A stretch of DNA of 38,549 nucleotides from Promethearchaeota archaeon. Its GTDB lineage: Archaea; Asgardarchaeota; Lokiarchaeia; Sigyniarchaeales; SOKP01. How positions within the stretch are numbered: the stretch's first letter is position 1; every line of letters begins with the position of its first letter. The translations under genes and the position numbers were made by a program. The stretch covers positions 1-38,549 of the forward strand of contig JAGXNP010000009.1 of the NCBI GenBank assembly GCA_019894885.1, given 5' to 3'. Below are positions 1 to 9,246 of this stretch, piece after piece. The notes under the pieces were generated by a model that worked only from the letters and a program-made list of their open reading frames with translations, was not told the origin of the DNA and did no database searches.

Positions 1-663
1 CCATTATATTATCTAAATCGCGTAATAAACCTAAAATATTATCAAAGATTATTAAGAATATTGAATGCCAAACCAAGAGAACTTCAATCTCACCTCCTTC
101 CGTGGTTAAAATATCCATATAACACGCACACTGATGGAATTATCTTAATAGGTGATGCAGGAGGATTTCCTTGTCCACTTGAAGCTGAAGGAATATATCC
201 TGCTATGGTAACAGGGAAAGCTGCAGCAGAAGTAGCAGCAGAAGCAATCGCCTCTGAAGATTTTTCAAAAACCTTTCTCTCAAAATATGACAAAGTATGG
301 AAAAATACAAGTATTGGTGAGGAATTCGAAACTGGAGAAGAATTATATAATCTATGGAAAGCACTCCCTTTCAGTCCACAAGAAACGATGTCTTGGTTTG
401 TTCCAATGTTTATGGAGGTAATGGGAGGAATATATGATTGGTCTCAGCCACATGCAAAGCGAGTTCGACAGATAGCATCCCAAATTAAATCATATATGCC
501 TAAAGCTCTACCCTTCATAATGAAATATGTCTTTCCCCTTGCAGCTAAAATTTTTGAGGAAGATCTTGATAAAATGATGGATCCTCAGAAATTAATGTCT
601 GTAATTCCTAAGGTAATGGATTTAATTCCTAAGAAAAAAAAACCAAGGAGGGATGATACGTGA
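1..663 (+). CDS. FixC-like / geranylgeranyl-reductase-family FAD-dependent oxidoreductase, C-terminal part (truncated at window start)
   Basis: Frame is open from base 1 with no stop upstream of the listed TTG at 61. Contains the flavoprotein motif ILIGDAGGFPCPLEAEGIYPAMVTGKAAAE. Followed immediately by a FixX-like ferredoxin. Confidence 0.85.
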   Translation, partial: PLYYLNRVINLKYYQRLLRILNAKPRELQSHLLPWLKYPYNTHTDGIILIGDAGGFPCPLEAEGIYPAMVTGKAAAEVAAEAIASEDFSKTFLSKYDKVWKNTSIGEEFETGEELYNLWKALPFSPQETMSWFVPMFMEVMGGIYDWSQPHAKRVRQIASQIKSYMPKALPFIMKYVFPLAAKIFEEDLDKMMDPQKLMSVIPKVMDLIPKKKKPRRDDT

Positions 664-923
664 AATCCAATGGTTTAACAAAACACATATCTGGCACAAA
701 GGATTTTATATCAATTGATCAAAATAAATGTAATAGATGCGGGCAATGCATTCTAGTTTGTGTAGCTAATTTATGGCGTAAGATCGACAGTGCAATTTCT
801 ATTTCAGAAGATTATAAAGAGAGATGTTTAGAATGTGCTGCGTGTTATCAAGTTTGTGAGGCTGATGCCATTGAATTTCATTATCCATCAGGCGGTACAG
901 GAATAATATATGAAAAAGGGTAA
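660..923 (+). CDS. FixX-like 4Fe-4S ferredoxin-like protein
   Basis: Two Cys clusters, CNRCGQCILVC and CLECAACYQVC, with a C-terminal FHYPSGGTGIIYEKG resembling FixX. Overlaps the end of the upstream FixC-like gene. Confidence 0.85.
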   Translation: MKSNGLTKHISGTKDFISIDQNKCNRCGQCILVCVANLWRKIDSAISISEDYKERCLECAACYQVCEADAIEFHYPSGGTGIIYEKG

Positions 924-1029
924 ACTCCTTCTTTGATCTAAATTTTCGGATAAGAAATTTTGTATTGTTGATGTAATAAATACGCTAAAATTAGTATTAC
1001 GATTCACATAGAGTACTTAAGGAAAGATA

Positions 1030-1521
1030 TTAAAGTTTTTTTTTTAGTTGGTTAATTACACCATCGTTCTCTAATATATCCATTAAAAAATCTGGAATCT
1101 TTTCAAAATTAAGTGTAATATTTTTTGATTTGTTAATAATAATCCCTTTTAGTAATGAAATTTTTATAACATCTTCTTTAGCAAACTGATTTAAGTCCCA
1201 TTTCAAACTAATAGCCGGTATACCGTTATTCATAAGATTTCTAAAATATATTCTAGCAAAAGATCTAGCAACAACAGCCTTGATACCTAAAAACTTAAAG
1301 ACATGAACAGCTTCTTCACGAGAACTACCCGTTCCAAAGTTTTCTCCCGCGATAATGATATTTCCTTTGTCAACATTTTTAGAAAAATACGGGTCTATGA
1401 ATTCTAATGTGTGTTTAACCATATCATCAGAATCTCTCATTGTTAGAGTATGACTTGGAACGATATCATCAGTGCTAATATCATCACCCAGAATATACGC
1501 ATACCCTTTTATTAGATCCAT
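1030..1521 (-). CDS. leuD: 3-isopropylmalate/homoaconitate dehydratase small subunit (LeuD-like)
   Basis: GDDISTDDIVPSHT and GENFGTGSSREEAVHVFKFLGIKAVVARSFARIYFRNLMNNG swivelling-domain motifs of the aconitase family. Confidence 0.9.
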   Translation of the reverse strand: MDLIKGYAYILGDDISTDDIVPSHTLTMRDSDDMVKHTLEFIDPYFSKNVDKGNIIIAGENFGTGSSREEAVHVFKFLGIKAVVARSFARIYFRNLMNNGIPAISLKWDLNQFAKEDVIKISLLKGIIINKSKNITLNFEKIPDFLMDILENDGVINQLKKKL

Positions 1522-1523
1522 AA

Positions 1524-2783
1524 TTAGAGCAACCCCCGTGGATCTTTTATACTTCCATTTATTGCTGACGCGGCAACTGTAGCTGGTGATGCCAAATATA
1601 CTTCTGAAGTTGGATCCCCCATTCTACCTTTAAAATTACGATTTGTGCTACTAATACATACTTCATTAGGTCCTAAAACCCCTAAGTGCCCCCCAATACA
1701 CGCACCACAAGTCGAATTAGTAACTATAGCATTAGCGCGTAAAAAAATTTCTAATAATCCCTCTTTTAAGGCTTGTAAGTAAATTTCTCTTGAGGCAGGA
1801 GTTACTATCATTCGAACTTTAGGGTGAATTTTGTTTCCCTCTAAAATTTTGGCTGCTATTCTTAAATCTTCCATTCTACCATTAGTACAACTACCTAAGA
1901 AAGCTTGATCTATTTCAATTCCCTCTACTTCTTCAATCTTAGCTATATTTCCTGGATTGGAGGGTTTTGCAACCGTTGGAGTAATTTCTGATAAATTGTA
2001 AGTTAATTCTCGTTGGTATTCTGCTGTTTCGTCTGGAACAACATTTCTATATTGCTTGCTTGTTCGCTTTGCTAGCCATTCTTTTAATCTATCGTCGGGG
2101 AGAAAAATCCCGAATTTAGCTCCCGCTTCTACAACCATATTAGTGATTGTCATTCTAGAATCTATTGTTAGATTTTTAGCACCATCTCCATGAAATTCCA
2201 GAGATTTATAAATCGCTCCCTTAGTTGAAATATCTCCGATCAGTGACAATATAAAATCTTTAGCCATTGTTCCTTTTTCAAAGTGTCCATGTAAATTTAT
2301 CTTGATCGATTCAGGAACTTTGAACCACAATTTACCAGTAGCAAAAACCACAGAAACATCGGTTGCACCTATTCCTGTCGAAAGACAGTTAAAAGCCCCA
2401 TAGGTGGTTGTATGGCTATCAGAACCAACAATTAACATACCCGGTCTTGCAAAGCCCATTTCTGGTAACACTTGATGACATATTCCTTTATCCATTCCCA
2501 TATTATGAATAAAACCATATTCCTCAGCAAATTTTCTACAATCTTGGTGCATTTGAGCTGCCGAAATTGTTGGAGCAGGAACCCAATGATCCAATATGAA
2601 AAATATTTTATTTGGATCCCAAACAGTATCTAATCCAAGTTTTTTATATTCTAAGTGAATTCTTCCACCTAATTGTTCGTGTACCATTATTAAATCAATA
2701 TCTGCCTCAACAAATTGTCCGGGCGAAATTTCATCCACATTAGAATGTGTTTTTAATATTTTTTCTGCTAGTGTATAACTCAT
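1524..2783 (-). CDS. leuC: 3-isopropylmalate/homoaconitate dehydratase large subunit (LeuC-like)
   Basis: Aconitase-family motifs GSDSHTTTYGAFN, FLGSCTNGRMEDLR, TNSTCGACIGGHLGVL. Adjacent to the small subunit. Confidence 0.92.
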   Translation of the reverse strand: MSYTLAEKILKTHSNVDEISPGQFVEADIDLIMVHEQLGGRIHLEYKKLGLDTVWDPNKIFFILDHWVPAPTISAAQMHQDCRKFAEEYGFIHNMGMDKGICHQVLPEMGFARPGMLIVGSDSHTTTYGAFNCLSTGIGATDVSVVFATGKLWFKVPESIKINLHGHFEKGTMAKDFILSLIGDISTKGAIYKSLEFHGDGAKNLTIDSRMTITNMVVEAGAKFGIFLPDDRLKEWLAKRTSKQYRNVVPDETAEYQRELTYNLSEITPTVAKPSNPGNIAKIEEVEGIEIDQAFLGSCTNGRMEDLRIAAKILEGNKIHPKVRMIVTPASREIYLQALKEGLLEIFLRANAIVTNSTCGACIGGHLGVLGPNEVCISSTNRNFKGRMGDPTSEVYLASPATVAASAINGSIKDPRGLL

Positions 2784-4072
2784 ACAATATCACATTTAAG
2801 TTCTTGATTATCACATAAAATGCTATAATCGTTATCAATCAACTTTATTGTTTCTCGAAACAAATTGCATGTGTCAAGTAAAATTTTTGGATCTACTTTC
2901 TCAGGAGTATCTTTTACTGTATGAGTATATAACGATGCTGCTCCAGTAGTAATATCAATTGCATCGTATTTCCTTATCCGAAAAGGAACTGTGTCTGAAT
3001 GTGCCCCAGTGCTTAAATGAAGCCCTTTCACTTCTAAATTTGCTCTTTTTGCTGCAAGCAAAATGTATCTACTTAGAAGTGGGGCAATCAATCTGTGTAT
3101 ACCTACTCCGTAAGATTTAAAGTATTCAATCCTATTATTTTTATGACATTCACAAGAAACCATATCAAAATTGATTTGAAATACTCTTCCTTTAACGAAC
3201 TGTTTTTCATATTCATTTACAAACACGCGTGAACCCATTGTTCCTAATTCTTCCGCTGAAAACTGGCAAAACCAAATGTTGAAATTATCTAAAGGATTTA
3301 TAATGAAGAAAGAACTTAATTCGAATACTATTGCCATTCCAGATGCGTTATCTAAAGCTCCAGGAGATTTATTATGTGTGTTAAGGAAAAGTAAGCAAAT
3401 ATTTGTAAATGAGATTAATATTATTGATATCCAAGCTCCATACATAGTAATATTAAAGGAAATATTCAAATTCCCAAAAAAAATGATTAAATAAAAAATA
3501 TAAACTCCTCCTAATATTATTACGCTATACAACCAAATTTTATACAAAACAACTCTCCAAAAAGTATTTATTGATTGAGATTTAGAATCGAGGTGCGCTG
3601 AAATTACTATATTTCCAGCATCCTTGTCGGGTATCTTTTTAGCAGGAATTTTAGTAAAAACATTAGTAGAAGAAATAGTTTCACCAAAATATTCACCCCA
3701 AAAACCGGGGATTTCCGGGTGCTTTAAACCTCTAATTATTAAATAAACAATTATAACCATAAAAATTATTAAAAGCATTGTTAACGAAACATGAATATAT
3801 GAGAATAATAACAGAATTAAATTAAATATCAAATTTAACATCATAAACAATTTCATTAAGCTTGTAGAATAAAAATCTGAAAAATCAAAAGTCTTTTTCT
3901 CTATTTGATCTTTTTTAAATCCTATCTCATTGAATGTGTCGTAGGCTAACTTAACCGCTTTTTTTTCACCATCAGTGCCTGCTAATCGTGGAAAACTAAA
4001 AGTGTTAACAAATTTTGACAGCCTATCCTGATTAAAATAAGTTTTATTTAATGTTTGGTTTCGAGATATTAT
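2780..4072 (-). CDS. M28-family zinc exopeptidase-like membrane protein, with an N-terminal extension and a proposed AUA start
   Basis: The listed ORF starts at 3856. The same frame stays open upstream and encodes SRNQTLNKTYFNQDRLSKFVNTFSFPRLAGTDGEKKAVKLAYDTFNEIGFKKDQIEKKTFDFSDFYSTSL before the listed Met; FPRLAGTDGEKKA is typical of M28/PA-type N-termini. Catalytic-type motifs: ISAHLDSKS, GALDNASGMA, SAEELGTMGSRVF. No ATG/GTG/TTG is present upstream in frame; AUA at 4072/4069 follows GAGGG. Confidence 0.8.
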   Translation of the reverse strand: MISRNQTLNKTYFNQDRLSKFVNTFSFPRLAGTDGEKKAVKLAYDTFNEIGFKKDQIEKKTFDFSDFYSTSLMKLFMMLNLIFNLILLLFSYIHVSLTMLLIIFMVIIVYLIIRGLKHPEIPGFWGEYFGETISSTNVFTKIPAKKIPDKDAGNIVISAHLDSKSQSINTFWRVVLYKIWLYSVIILGGVYIFYLIIFFGNLNISFNITMYGAWISIILISFTNICLLFLNTHNKSPGALDNASGMAIVFELSSFFIINPLDNFNIWFCQFSAEELGTMGSRVFVNEYEKQFVKGRVFQINFDMVSCECHKNNRIEYFKSYGVGIHRLIAPLLSRYILLAAKRANLEVKGLHLSTGAHSDTVPFRIRKYDAIDITTGAASLYTHTVKDTPEKVDPKILLDTCNLFRETIKLIDNDYSILCDNQELKCDIV

Positions 4073-4094
4073 ATTTTCCCTCGTTTTAAATGAA

Positions 4095-4724
4095 TTAATT
4101 TTTAGTTTGAATTCCTCTTTGATTTAATTTTTCTATAACAACTTCTTGGATCTTTGCTTGAACTAATTCGATTATATCATCTGTATTAATTACAAAATAT
4201 CCCTCATTTTTAGCACGATTTAGATACACTTTTCTTACCTTTTCTAACAATGAAGTGTCTTCGAATTTGTCCAAAGCCTTTTGATGTTTCCTGGCTAATG
4301 AAAATTTAGGATCGATATCTAGAATTATTGTTAGATCGGGTTTACCTGCAAATTTATTTATGTTTTTCACCCATTCTATACTTATATTTTCAGATTGACT
4401 TGATTGGTAAGCAATCGAGGACTCTATATACCTATCCGATATTACTATATAACCATCTTCTAATTTTTTTTTAATTTCGTTTTTATAATGAAGAACTCTA
4501 TCAGCAGCAAATAGTAAAGCATCAGTAGAAGCAGGAATTCTTTCATTTTTTAAATAAGTTCTTAATAACTTCCCAATTTCGCTACTTGAGGGTTCTTGGG
4601 TTAAAAAAGTTTTTAAACCTTTTAAGGATAAAAATCCCGCTAGTAAATTGCTATGTGTTGATGTACCTGAGCCATCTATTCCGTCGAGAACAATAAATAA
4701 TGATTGGTGCATAGTTTTTATCAT
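4095..4724 (-). CDS. tmk: Thymidylate kinase
   Basis: FIVLDGIDGSGTSTHSNLLAGFL P-loop and the DRYIESSIAYQ motif. Confidence 0.92.
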   Translation of the reverse strand: MIKTMHQSLFIVLDGIDGSGTSTHSNLLAGFLSLKGLKTFLTQEPSSSEIGKLLRTYLKNERIPASTDALLFAADRVLHYKNEIKKKLEDGYIVISDRYIESSIAYQSSQSENISIEWVKNINKFAGKPDLTIILDIDPKFSLARKHQKALDKFEDTSLLEKVRKVYLNRAKNEGYFVINTDDIIELVQAKIQEVVIEKLNQRGIQTKN

Positions 4725-4978
4725 GTATTTCTATTATTTGAATCTATAAAAATTAATTGTAATTATTGGTCTATTTTATATTATATAACACGAAGCCTAA
4801 CAATTCTAAGTTTTAGGTTATTAAGAAGTTTTATCAAATTATTTTGCTTAAATTTTACTATTTAACAATTTTTTGGAATTTAAAGATATCAACGGTAAAA
4901 ATTTTAAAGTGGATATTTTTTACATTATCTTAATATATCTTTAAAAATTAGATGCTTAAGAACTATTTAAGATAAATT

Positions 4979-5365
4979 ATGTCAACAAGAAATCGTGTAG
5001 GATATTGCCCTTTTTGCAAACAAAACGTGTTGTTAGTAAGAGAGGCGTTAAATTGGCCACTTATAATAATTTTATTGATTTTTACCGCTGGAATTGGTTT
5101 AATTATTTATTTAATTATATATTATAATAAACCTGAGAGTCATTGTATTCACTGTCACACGCAAATATCCTTGAAATCAAACCAGAGTATTCAATCTTCA
5201 ACCTATTTTCAAGCTGAAAATCAAATAACACCGCATAGCGATATTCACGCTGATATAAAGGTTAAAGACGACGAAACTTCAACACATAAGCACTGTCCAT
5301 TTTGTGGGGAGCTAATACTAAATGAACGCGCAAAGTTTTGTCCTCATTGCGGATCAAAAGTTTAA
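4979..5365 (+). CDS. Zinc-ribbon / short membrane segment / zinc-ribbon protein (LITAF-like arrangement)
   Basis: YCPFC - hydrophobic stretch (WPLIIILLIFTAGIGLIIYLIIYY) - CIHC, then a second zinc ribbon HCPFCGE...FCPHCGSKV. Paralogous to 5778..6173. Confidence 0.8.
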   Translation: MSTRNRVGYCPFCKQNVLLVREALNWPLIIILLIFTAGIGLIIYLIIYYNKPESHCIHCHTQISLKSNQSIQSSTYFQAENQITPHSDIHADIKVKDDETSTHKHCPFCGELILNERAKFCPHCGSKV

Positions 5366-5777
5366 TCAATAGATTTTTAGAGGTACAATCTGCATCTTAT
5401 GCTAAATACATCCTTTTGATGAATAGAATAAATATTGGGATGTTTTTCCTTTTTCAAGTAATTTTCTTTGCTTGTTATTATTTCTCTTACCCTAAAATAA
5501 ATTCTATTGTTGTTTACCCATATCTTATCAACCAAGATATTAAGTACACCAAAATTTCCTGTGGTATAAACTTGAAAGGATGTTAAATTTTCCGTTGTTG
5601 AACCCTCAATACAAGATTCATATAATTACTTTTCAACTATGTTATTTTTAACTCCACGAATTTTATTTTCGAAATATTTTTGTCCCAAAACTGCTGTCTA
5701 AAAACTGGACTCCAGATTTTTTATAATTAATCAAATTTATGTTTTAATTAAGTAATCATATTTTTATACAATAATAA

Positions 5778-6173
5778 TTGAAAGAGGTAAAGTATATGGC
5801 ATTTAAATATTGTCCGAATTGTAAAATGAATGTTCTCACAGTAAGAGAGGATATAGATATTTGTTTAATCATTATATTAGGTATTTTTACTGCCGGTATT
5901 GGGGTCCTTATATATCTCGCAATCTACTACGAAAAAGAACCAAATCGTTGTGTTCACTGCAAATCGATTTGCCAACCTATCTCTAATATACAAAATGATA
6001 GCGTTCTTAATTCAAAACCATCGCAGATTAATAAATACCAAGAAGCAGAAAACTACGTAGAAAAAAATGCTCAAATTGCTGTTGAGTCGAAATTCTGCTC
6101 TAATTGTGGAGTGAAAATCGGCGAAAGAGAAGGATTGAAATTTTGCGCGTTCTGTGGAACTAAAATTAACTAA
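5778..6173 (+). CDS. Zinc-ribbon / short membrane segment / zinc-ribbon protein (LITAF-like arrangement), paralogue
   Basis: YCPNCKMNVLTVRE...IIILGIFTAGIGVLIYLAIYYEKEPNRCVHC, then FCSNCG...FCAFCGTKI. Actual start may be the ATG at 5796 (MAFKYCPNC). Confidence 0.8.
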   Translation: MKEVKYMAFKYCPNCKMNVLTVREDIDICLIIILGIFTAGIGVLIYLAIYYEKEPNRCVHCKSICQPISNIQNDSVLNSKPSQINKYQEAENYVEKNAQIAVESKFCSNCGVKIGEREGLKFCAFCGTKIN

Positions 6174-6189
6174 AATATACCTATTTTTT

Positions 6190-7092
6190 CTATTTTCCTT
6201 TTAAAATCTTCAAAAATTCATAAAAATACTTATAAGAATTCTTAAAATGATTATCTTCTTTGGAATAATCTAATCCTTGGGAAAAAATCTCGCTAAAGCC
6301 TTTTATATCTTTATTTTCGATTATTTTCCTATATTTGTTTACTAATTTTTCAAACTTTTCTAAAATTATAAGAAATTGTTGATTTTCCATCTGAATCTCA
6401 CCAAACATTTCCATTTCTCTCTGGATAATACTCTCAGCAAATACTTTTTGAAGTAAGAAAGTCGTTCCACTATATTTGGTTAATTCATTCAGTGGTTCAT
6501 TTGCATTATTAAGAAGTTTTAAAAAAAGAATGTTCAACATATGTGGTACGCCCAAGGTAAGGGCTACCCTTTTATCATGAATATCTGGTAAGGTTTCGGT
6601 TATGATTAATCCATCTGATCTGAATATATCTAAGAGATCATTAATGATTATGTCGTATTTGTCAGTTCCTCCTATTTTTAGTACTAATATAACATAATTT
6701 TTCATGTCCTTAATTCCAGGACCAAACATAGGATGTAACGAAATGCAATTTACAGGAAATGCATTTTTCAAATCTTTTAAGGCTTCGAATACTTCTTTCT
6801 TTAAAGATGTGATATCAAAGATTAAAGCGTTTTCTTTCAAATAAGGCCCAATTCTTTTAATTATTTCTGGAGTTGAGATAATTGGAATAGTTACCATTAC
6901 AATATCGGCATGTTTTACGCTCCTTTCGAGGGAAGATTCATAATTTACACCCATTTCATTAGCTACATCCTTTAATCTTTCCTTATTACGAGCATATATT
7001 GTTACGTCAAAACCATGGCCTTTAAAGTAACGTCCAAAAACCTTACCCATACCGCCAGAACCACCAATAATTGTGATTTTTTTTTGCTTCAT
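6190..7092 (-). CDS. tyrA: Prephenate dehydrogenase-like protein
   Basis: N-terminal Rossmann GGSGGMGKVFGRYF, then ISLHPMFGPG typical of TyrA. Coupled to aroE. Confidence 0.85.
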   Translation of the reverse strand: MKQKKITIIGGSGGMGKVFGRYFKGHGFDVTIYARNKERLKDVANEMGVNYESSLERSVKHADIVMVTIPIISTPEIIKRIGPYLKENALIFDITSLKKEVFEALKDLKNAFPVNCISLHPMFGPGIKDMKNYVILVLKIGGTDKYDIIINDLLDIFRSDGLIITETLPDIHDKRVALTLGVPHMLNILFLKLLNNANEPLNELTKYSGTTFLLQKVFAESIIQREMEMFGEIQMENQQFLIILEKFEKLVNKYRKIIENKDIKGFSEIFSQGLDYSKEDNHFKNSYKYFYEFLKILKGK

Positions 7093-7961
7093 TATTTACT
7101 ACCTAATTGCTCAATAATTTTTTCTTTCATTAATTTAATATTCGGTTTTTTACCTGTCCACCACTCAAATGCTAAAGCTCCTTGATTAATGAACATATCT
7201 AATCCGTTTAGGATTTTAGAACCAATTTCTTTCGCATCCTTTAGTAATTGAGTCTGGAAAGGATTGTATATGATATCAAATATAAATAAGTTTTCATTAA
7301 GTAAATCTTTAGATATTGGTGATATATTAATCAGGGGATACATTCCAATCGGAGTTGTGTTTATGAGTATATCAACAGAATATGTTAGACTTCTTAAAGT
7401 CTTTTCACTCATATCCTTACCTGTCGCTTTTATTTTTGTCTTATCATGTAATTCTTTAGCTAACTTAATTGCTCTCTCTTTCGTTCTATTACTTATAAAT
7501 ATTTCGTCAATTTTTTCGGACAAAGCAAAACTAATCGCCCTAGCAGCCCCACCTGCGCCCAATATTAACGCTTTTTTCCCTTCAATTTTGAATCCAGCAT
7601 CCCTTAAAGCTTGTTTAGCTCCAAAAACGTCTGTATTTCTGCCTAAGAGCACACCCCCCTCATTTTTAACGGAATTAACTGCTCCAATTTGTTTTGAAAG
7701 AGGTTCAAGTTCGTCTAAATAAGGGATTATTGCTTCTTTATGAGGAATCGTGACATTTATACCTATGATATTACTTTTTTTAAATCCTACTATTGCTTTC
7801 TTTAGATCATTTGGGGGTATATCAAAAGCTAAATAAATATAATCTAAGGATAGATCATTAATTGCCGCATTATGCATTACCGGACTCATAGTATGCTCGA
7901 TTGGGTGCCCAATTACGCACAGAATATTAGTACTTGCTCCTATATACGGGTTATTCAGCAT
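7092..7961 (-). CDS. aroE: Shikimate dehydrogenase
   Basis: IGHPIEHTMSPVMHNAA, GINVTIPHKEAI, GAGGAARAISFAL, NTTPIGMYP motifs. Confidence 0.95.
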   Translation of the reverse strand: MLNNPYIGASTNILCVIGHPIEHTMSPVMHNAAINDLSLDYIYLAFDIPPNDLKKAIVGFKKSNIIGINVTIPHKEAIIPYLDELEPLSKQIGAVNSVKNEGGVLLGRNTDVFGAKQALRDAGFKIEGKKALILGAGGAARAISFALSEKIDEIFISNRTKERAIKLAKELHDKTKIKATGKDMSEKTLRSLTYSVDILINTTPIGMYPLINISPISKDLLNENLFIFDIIYNPFQTQLLKDAKEIGSKILNGLDMFINQGALAFEWWTGKKPNIKLMKEKIIEQLGSK

Positions 7962-8069
7962 ATTATTACAATAATTATTAAATTTAGAACTATTAATAAG
8001 TTTAAGAATAAAATTAATATATAATTAATTAGCTAACCGAAGAATAATACAAAAGGATGGATTTGAAAA

Positions 8070-8624
8070 ATGAAAAAGATTCCTCTTAATACTGGAATAT
8101 CAGCCTTCCCTATGCCCGCAGCAGTTATATCTGTAGGAATTGGTGAAGAAGCGAATTTAATCACTCTTGCTTATGTAGGTAAAGTATGCTTACAACCTCC
8201 AATCATCGCAATATCAATGCAACCGAGGAGACATTCCTATGGATTAATCGAAAAACATAGAGAGTTTGTCATTAATTACCCTACTAAAGAACAATTGAAA
8301 GAAATGGATTATTGTGGGACGAGGTCGGGAAGAGATGTGAATAAATGGAAAGAATTGAACCTAACAAAAGAACAAGGAATAGTGGTTAAAGTTCCGATGG
8401 TGAAAGAGTTTCCATGGAACATGGAATGCAAAGTCATAAAAAGAATTGAGTTTGGTTCTCATGTTTGTTACTTTGGTGAAGTAGTAGCGACACATTCTGA
8501 TGAGAAATTTGTCACAAATAATAAATTAGATGCTGAAAAATTTAGTTGTTTTGCCTATATAAACGGAAATTATATCGGATTAGAGAATCGTGTATTAGAA
8601 ACGCACGGTTTTTCAATGAAATAA
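8070..8624 (+). CDS. Flavin reductase-family protein (FMN-binding split barrel)
   Basis: ITLAYVGKVCLQPPIIAISMQPRRHSYGLIEKHREFVINYPT is typical of the flavin reductase-like family. Confidence 0.85.
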   Translation: MKKIPLNTGISAFPMPAAVISVGIGEEANLITLAYVGKVCLQPPIIAISMQPRRHSYGLIEKHREFVINYPTKEQLKEMDYCGTRSGRDVNKWKELNLTKEQGIVVKVPMVKEFPWNMECKVIKRIEFGSHVCYFGEVVATHSDEKFVTNNKLDAEKFSCFAYINGNYIGLENRVLETHGFSMK

Positions 8625-8685
8625 CTAATCTGAATCTTTTTTTCTTTTAAATGAAGTAAATATAAATAGAATGGTGTTTGGATAG

Positions 8686-9213
8686 ATGCCTAAAGATTCT
8701 ATTGCTTTAATCGGGTTTATGGCTACAGGTAAATCTATTGTAGGAAAAGCATTGAAGGATCATTTAGGAAAGAATTATACTTTTATAGAAACTGATCTCT
8801 TAATCGTGAAGATGGCAGGTAAATCAATTCCAAAAATATTTTCTGAAGACGGCGAAGCTTTGTTCAGAGAATATGAGCTTGAGGTGTGCAAAAAAGTAGC
8901 TCAATTAAAAAAATCGATTATATCTTGTGGTGGGGGAGTTGTATTAAATAAAGAAAATATTGAAATTTTAAAGCAGACATGCCAAATGGTTTTATTAACT
9001 GCCTCGCCCGAAGAAATATATAATAGAGCTATAAAAGATGGGAAAGAGAATAGACCTATTATAGATAAAGAAGACCCATATAAAGAAATAGAAAGTTTTT
9101 TACTTTATAGGAAACCCTATTATTATTCTGCAGCAGAAATTATTATTGATACTACACATAAATCGATTGAAAGAATTGTTAAGGAAATTCTTACGCGAAC
9201 TAAACTGCTTTAA
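8686..9213 (+). CDS. aroK: Shikimate kinase, bacterial AroK type (P-loop NMP-kinase fold)
   Basis: ALIGFMATGKSIVGKAL Walker A, ETDLLI, FREYE, SCGGGVV and NRPII motifs. Confidence 0.9.
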   Translation: MPKDSIALIGFMATGKSIVGKALKDHLGKNYTFIETDLLIVKMAGKSIPKIFSEDGEALFREYELEVCKKVAQLKKSIISCGGGVVLNKENIEILKQTCQMVLLTASPEEIYNRAIKDGKENRPIIDKEDPYKEIESFLLYRKPYYYSAAEIIIDTTHKSIERIVKEILTRTKLL

Positions 9214-9246
9214 ATAATAAGAAAAAAAAAGTTGTTTTATGTTCAG

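Noticed and set aside
5338-5586. ORF of 82 aa
   Set aside because: Overlaps the end of the zinc-ribbon gene in another frame and has no SD or motif; the region looks intergenic.
7264-7722. 152-aa antisense ORF opposite aroE
   Set aside because: aroE motifs on the minus strand are unambiguous; this is a shadow ORF.
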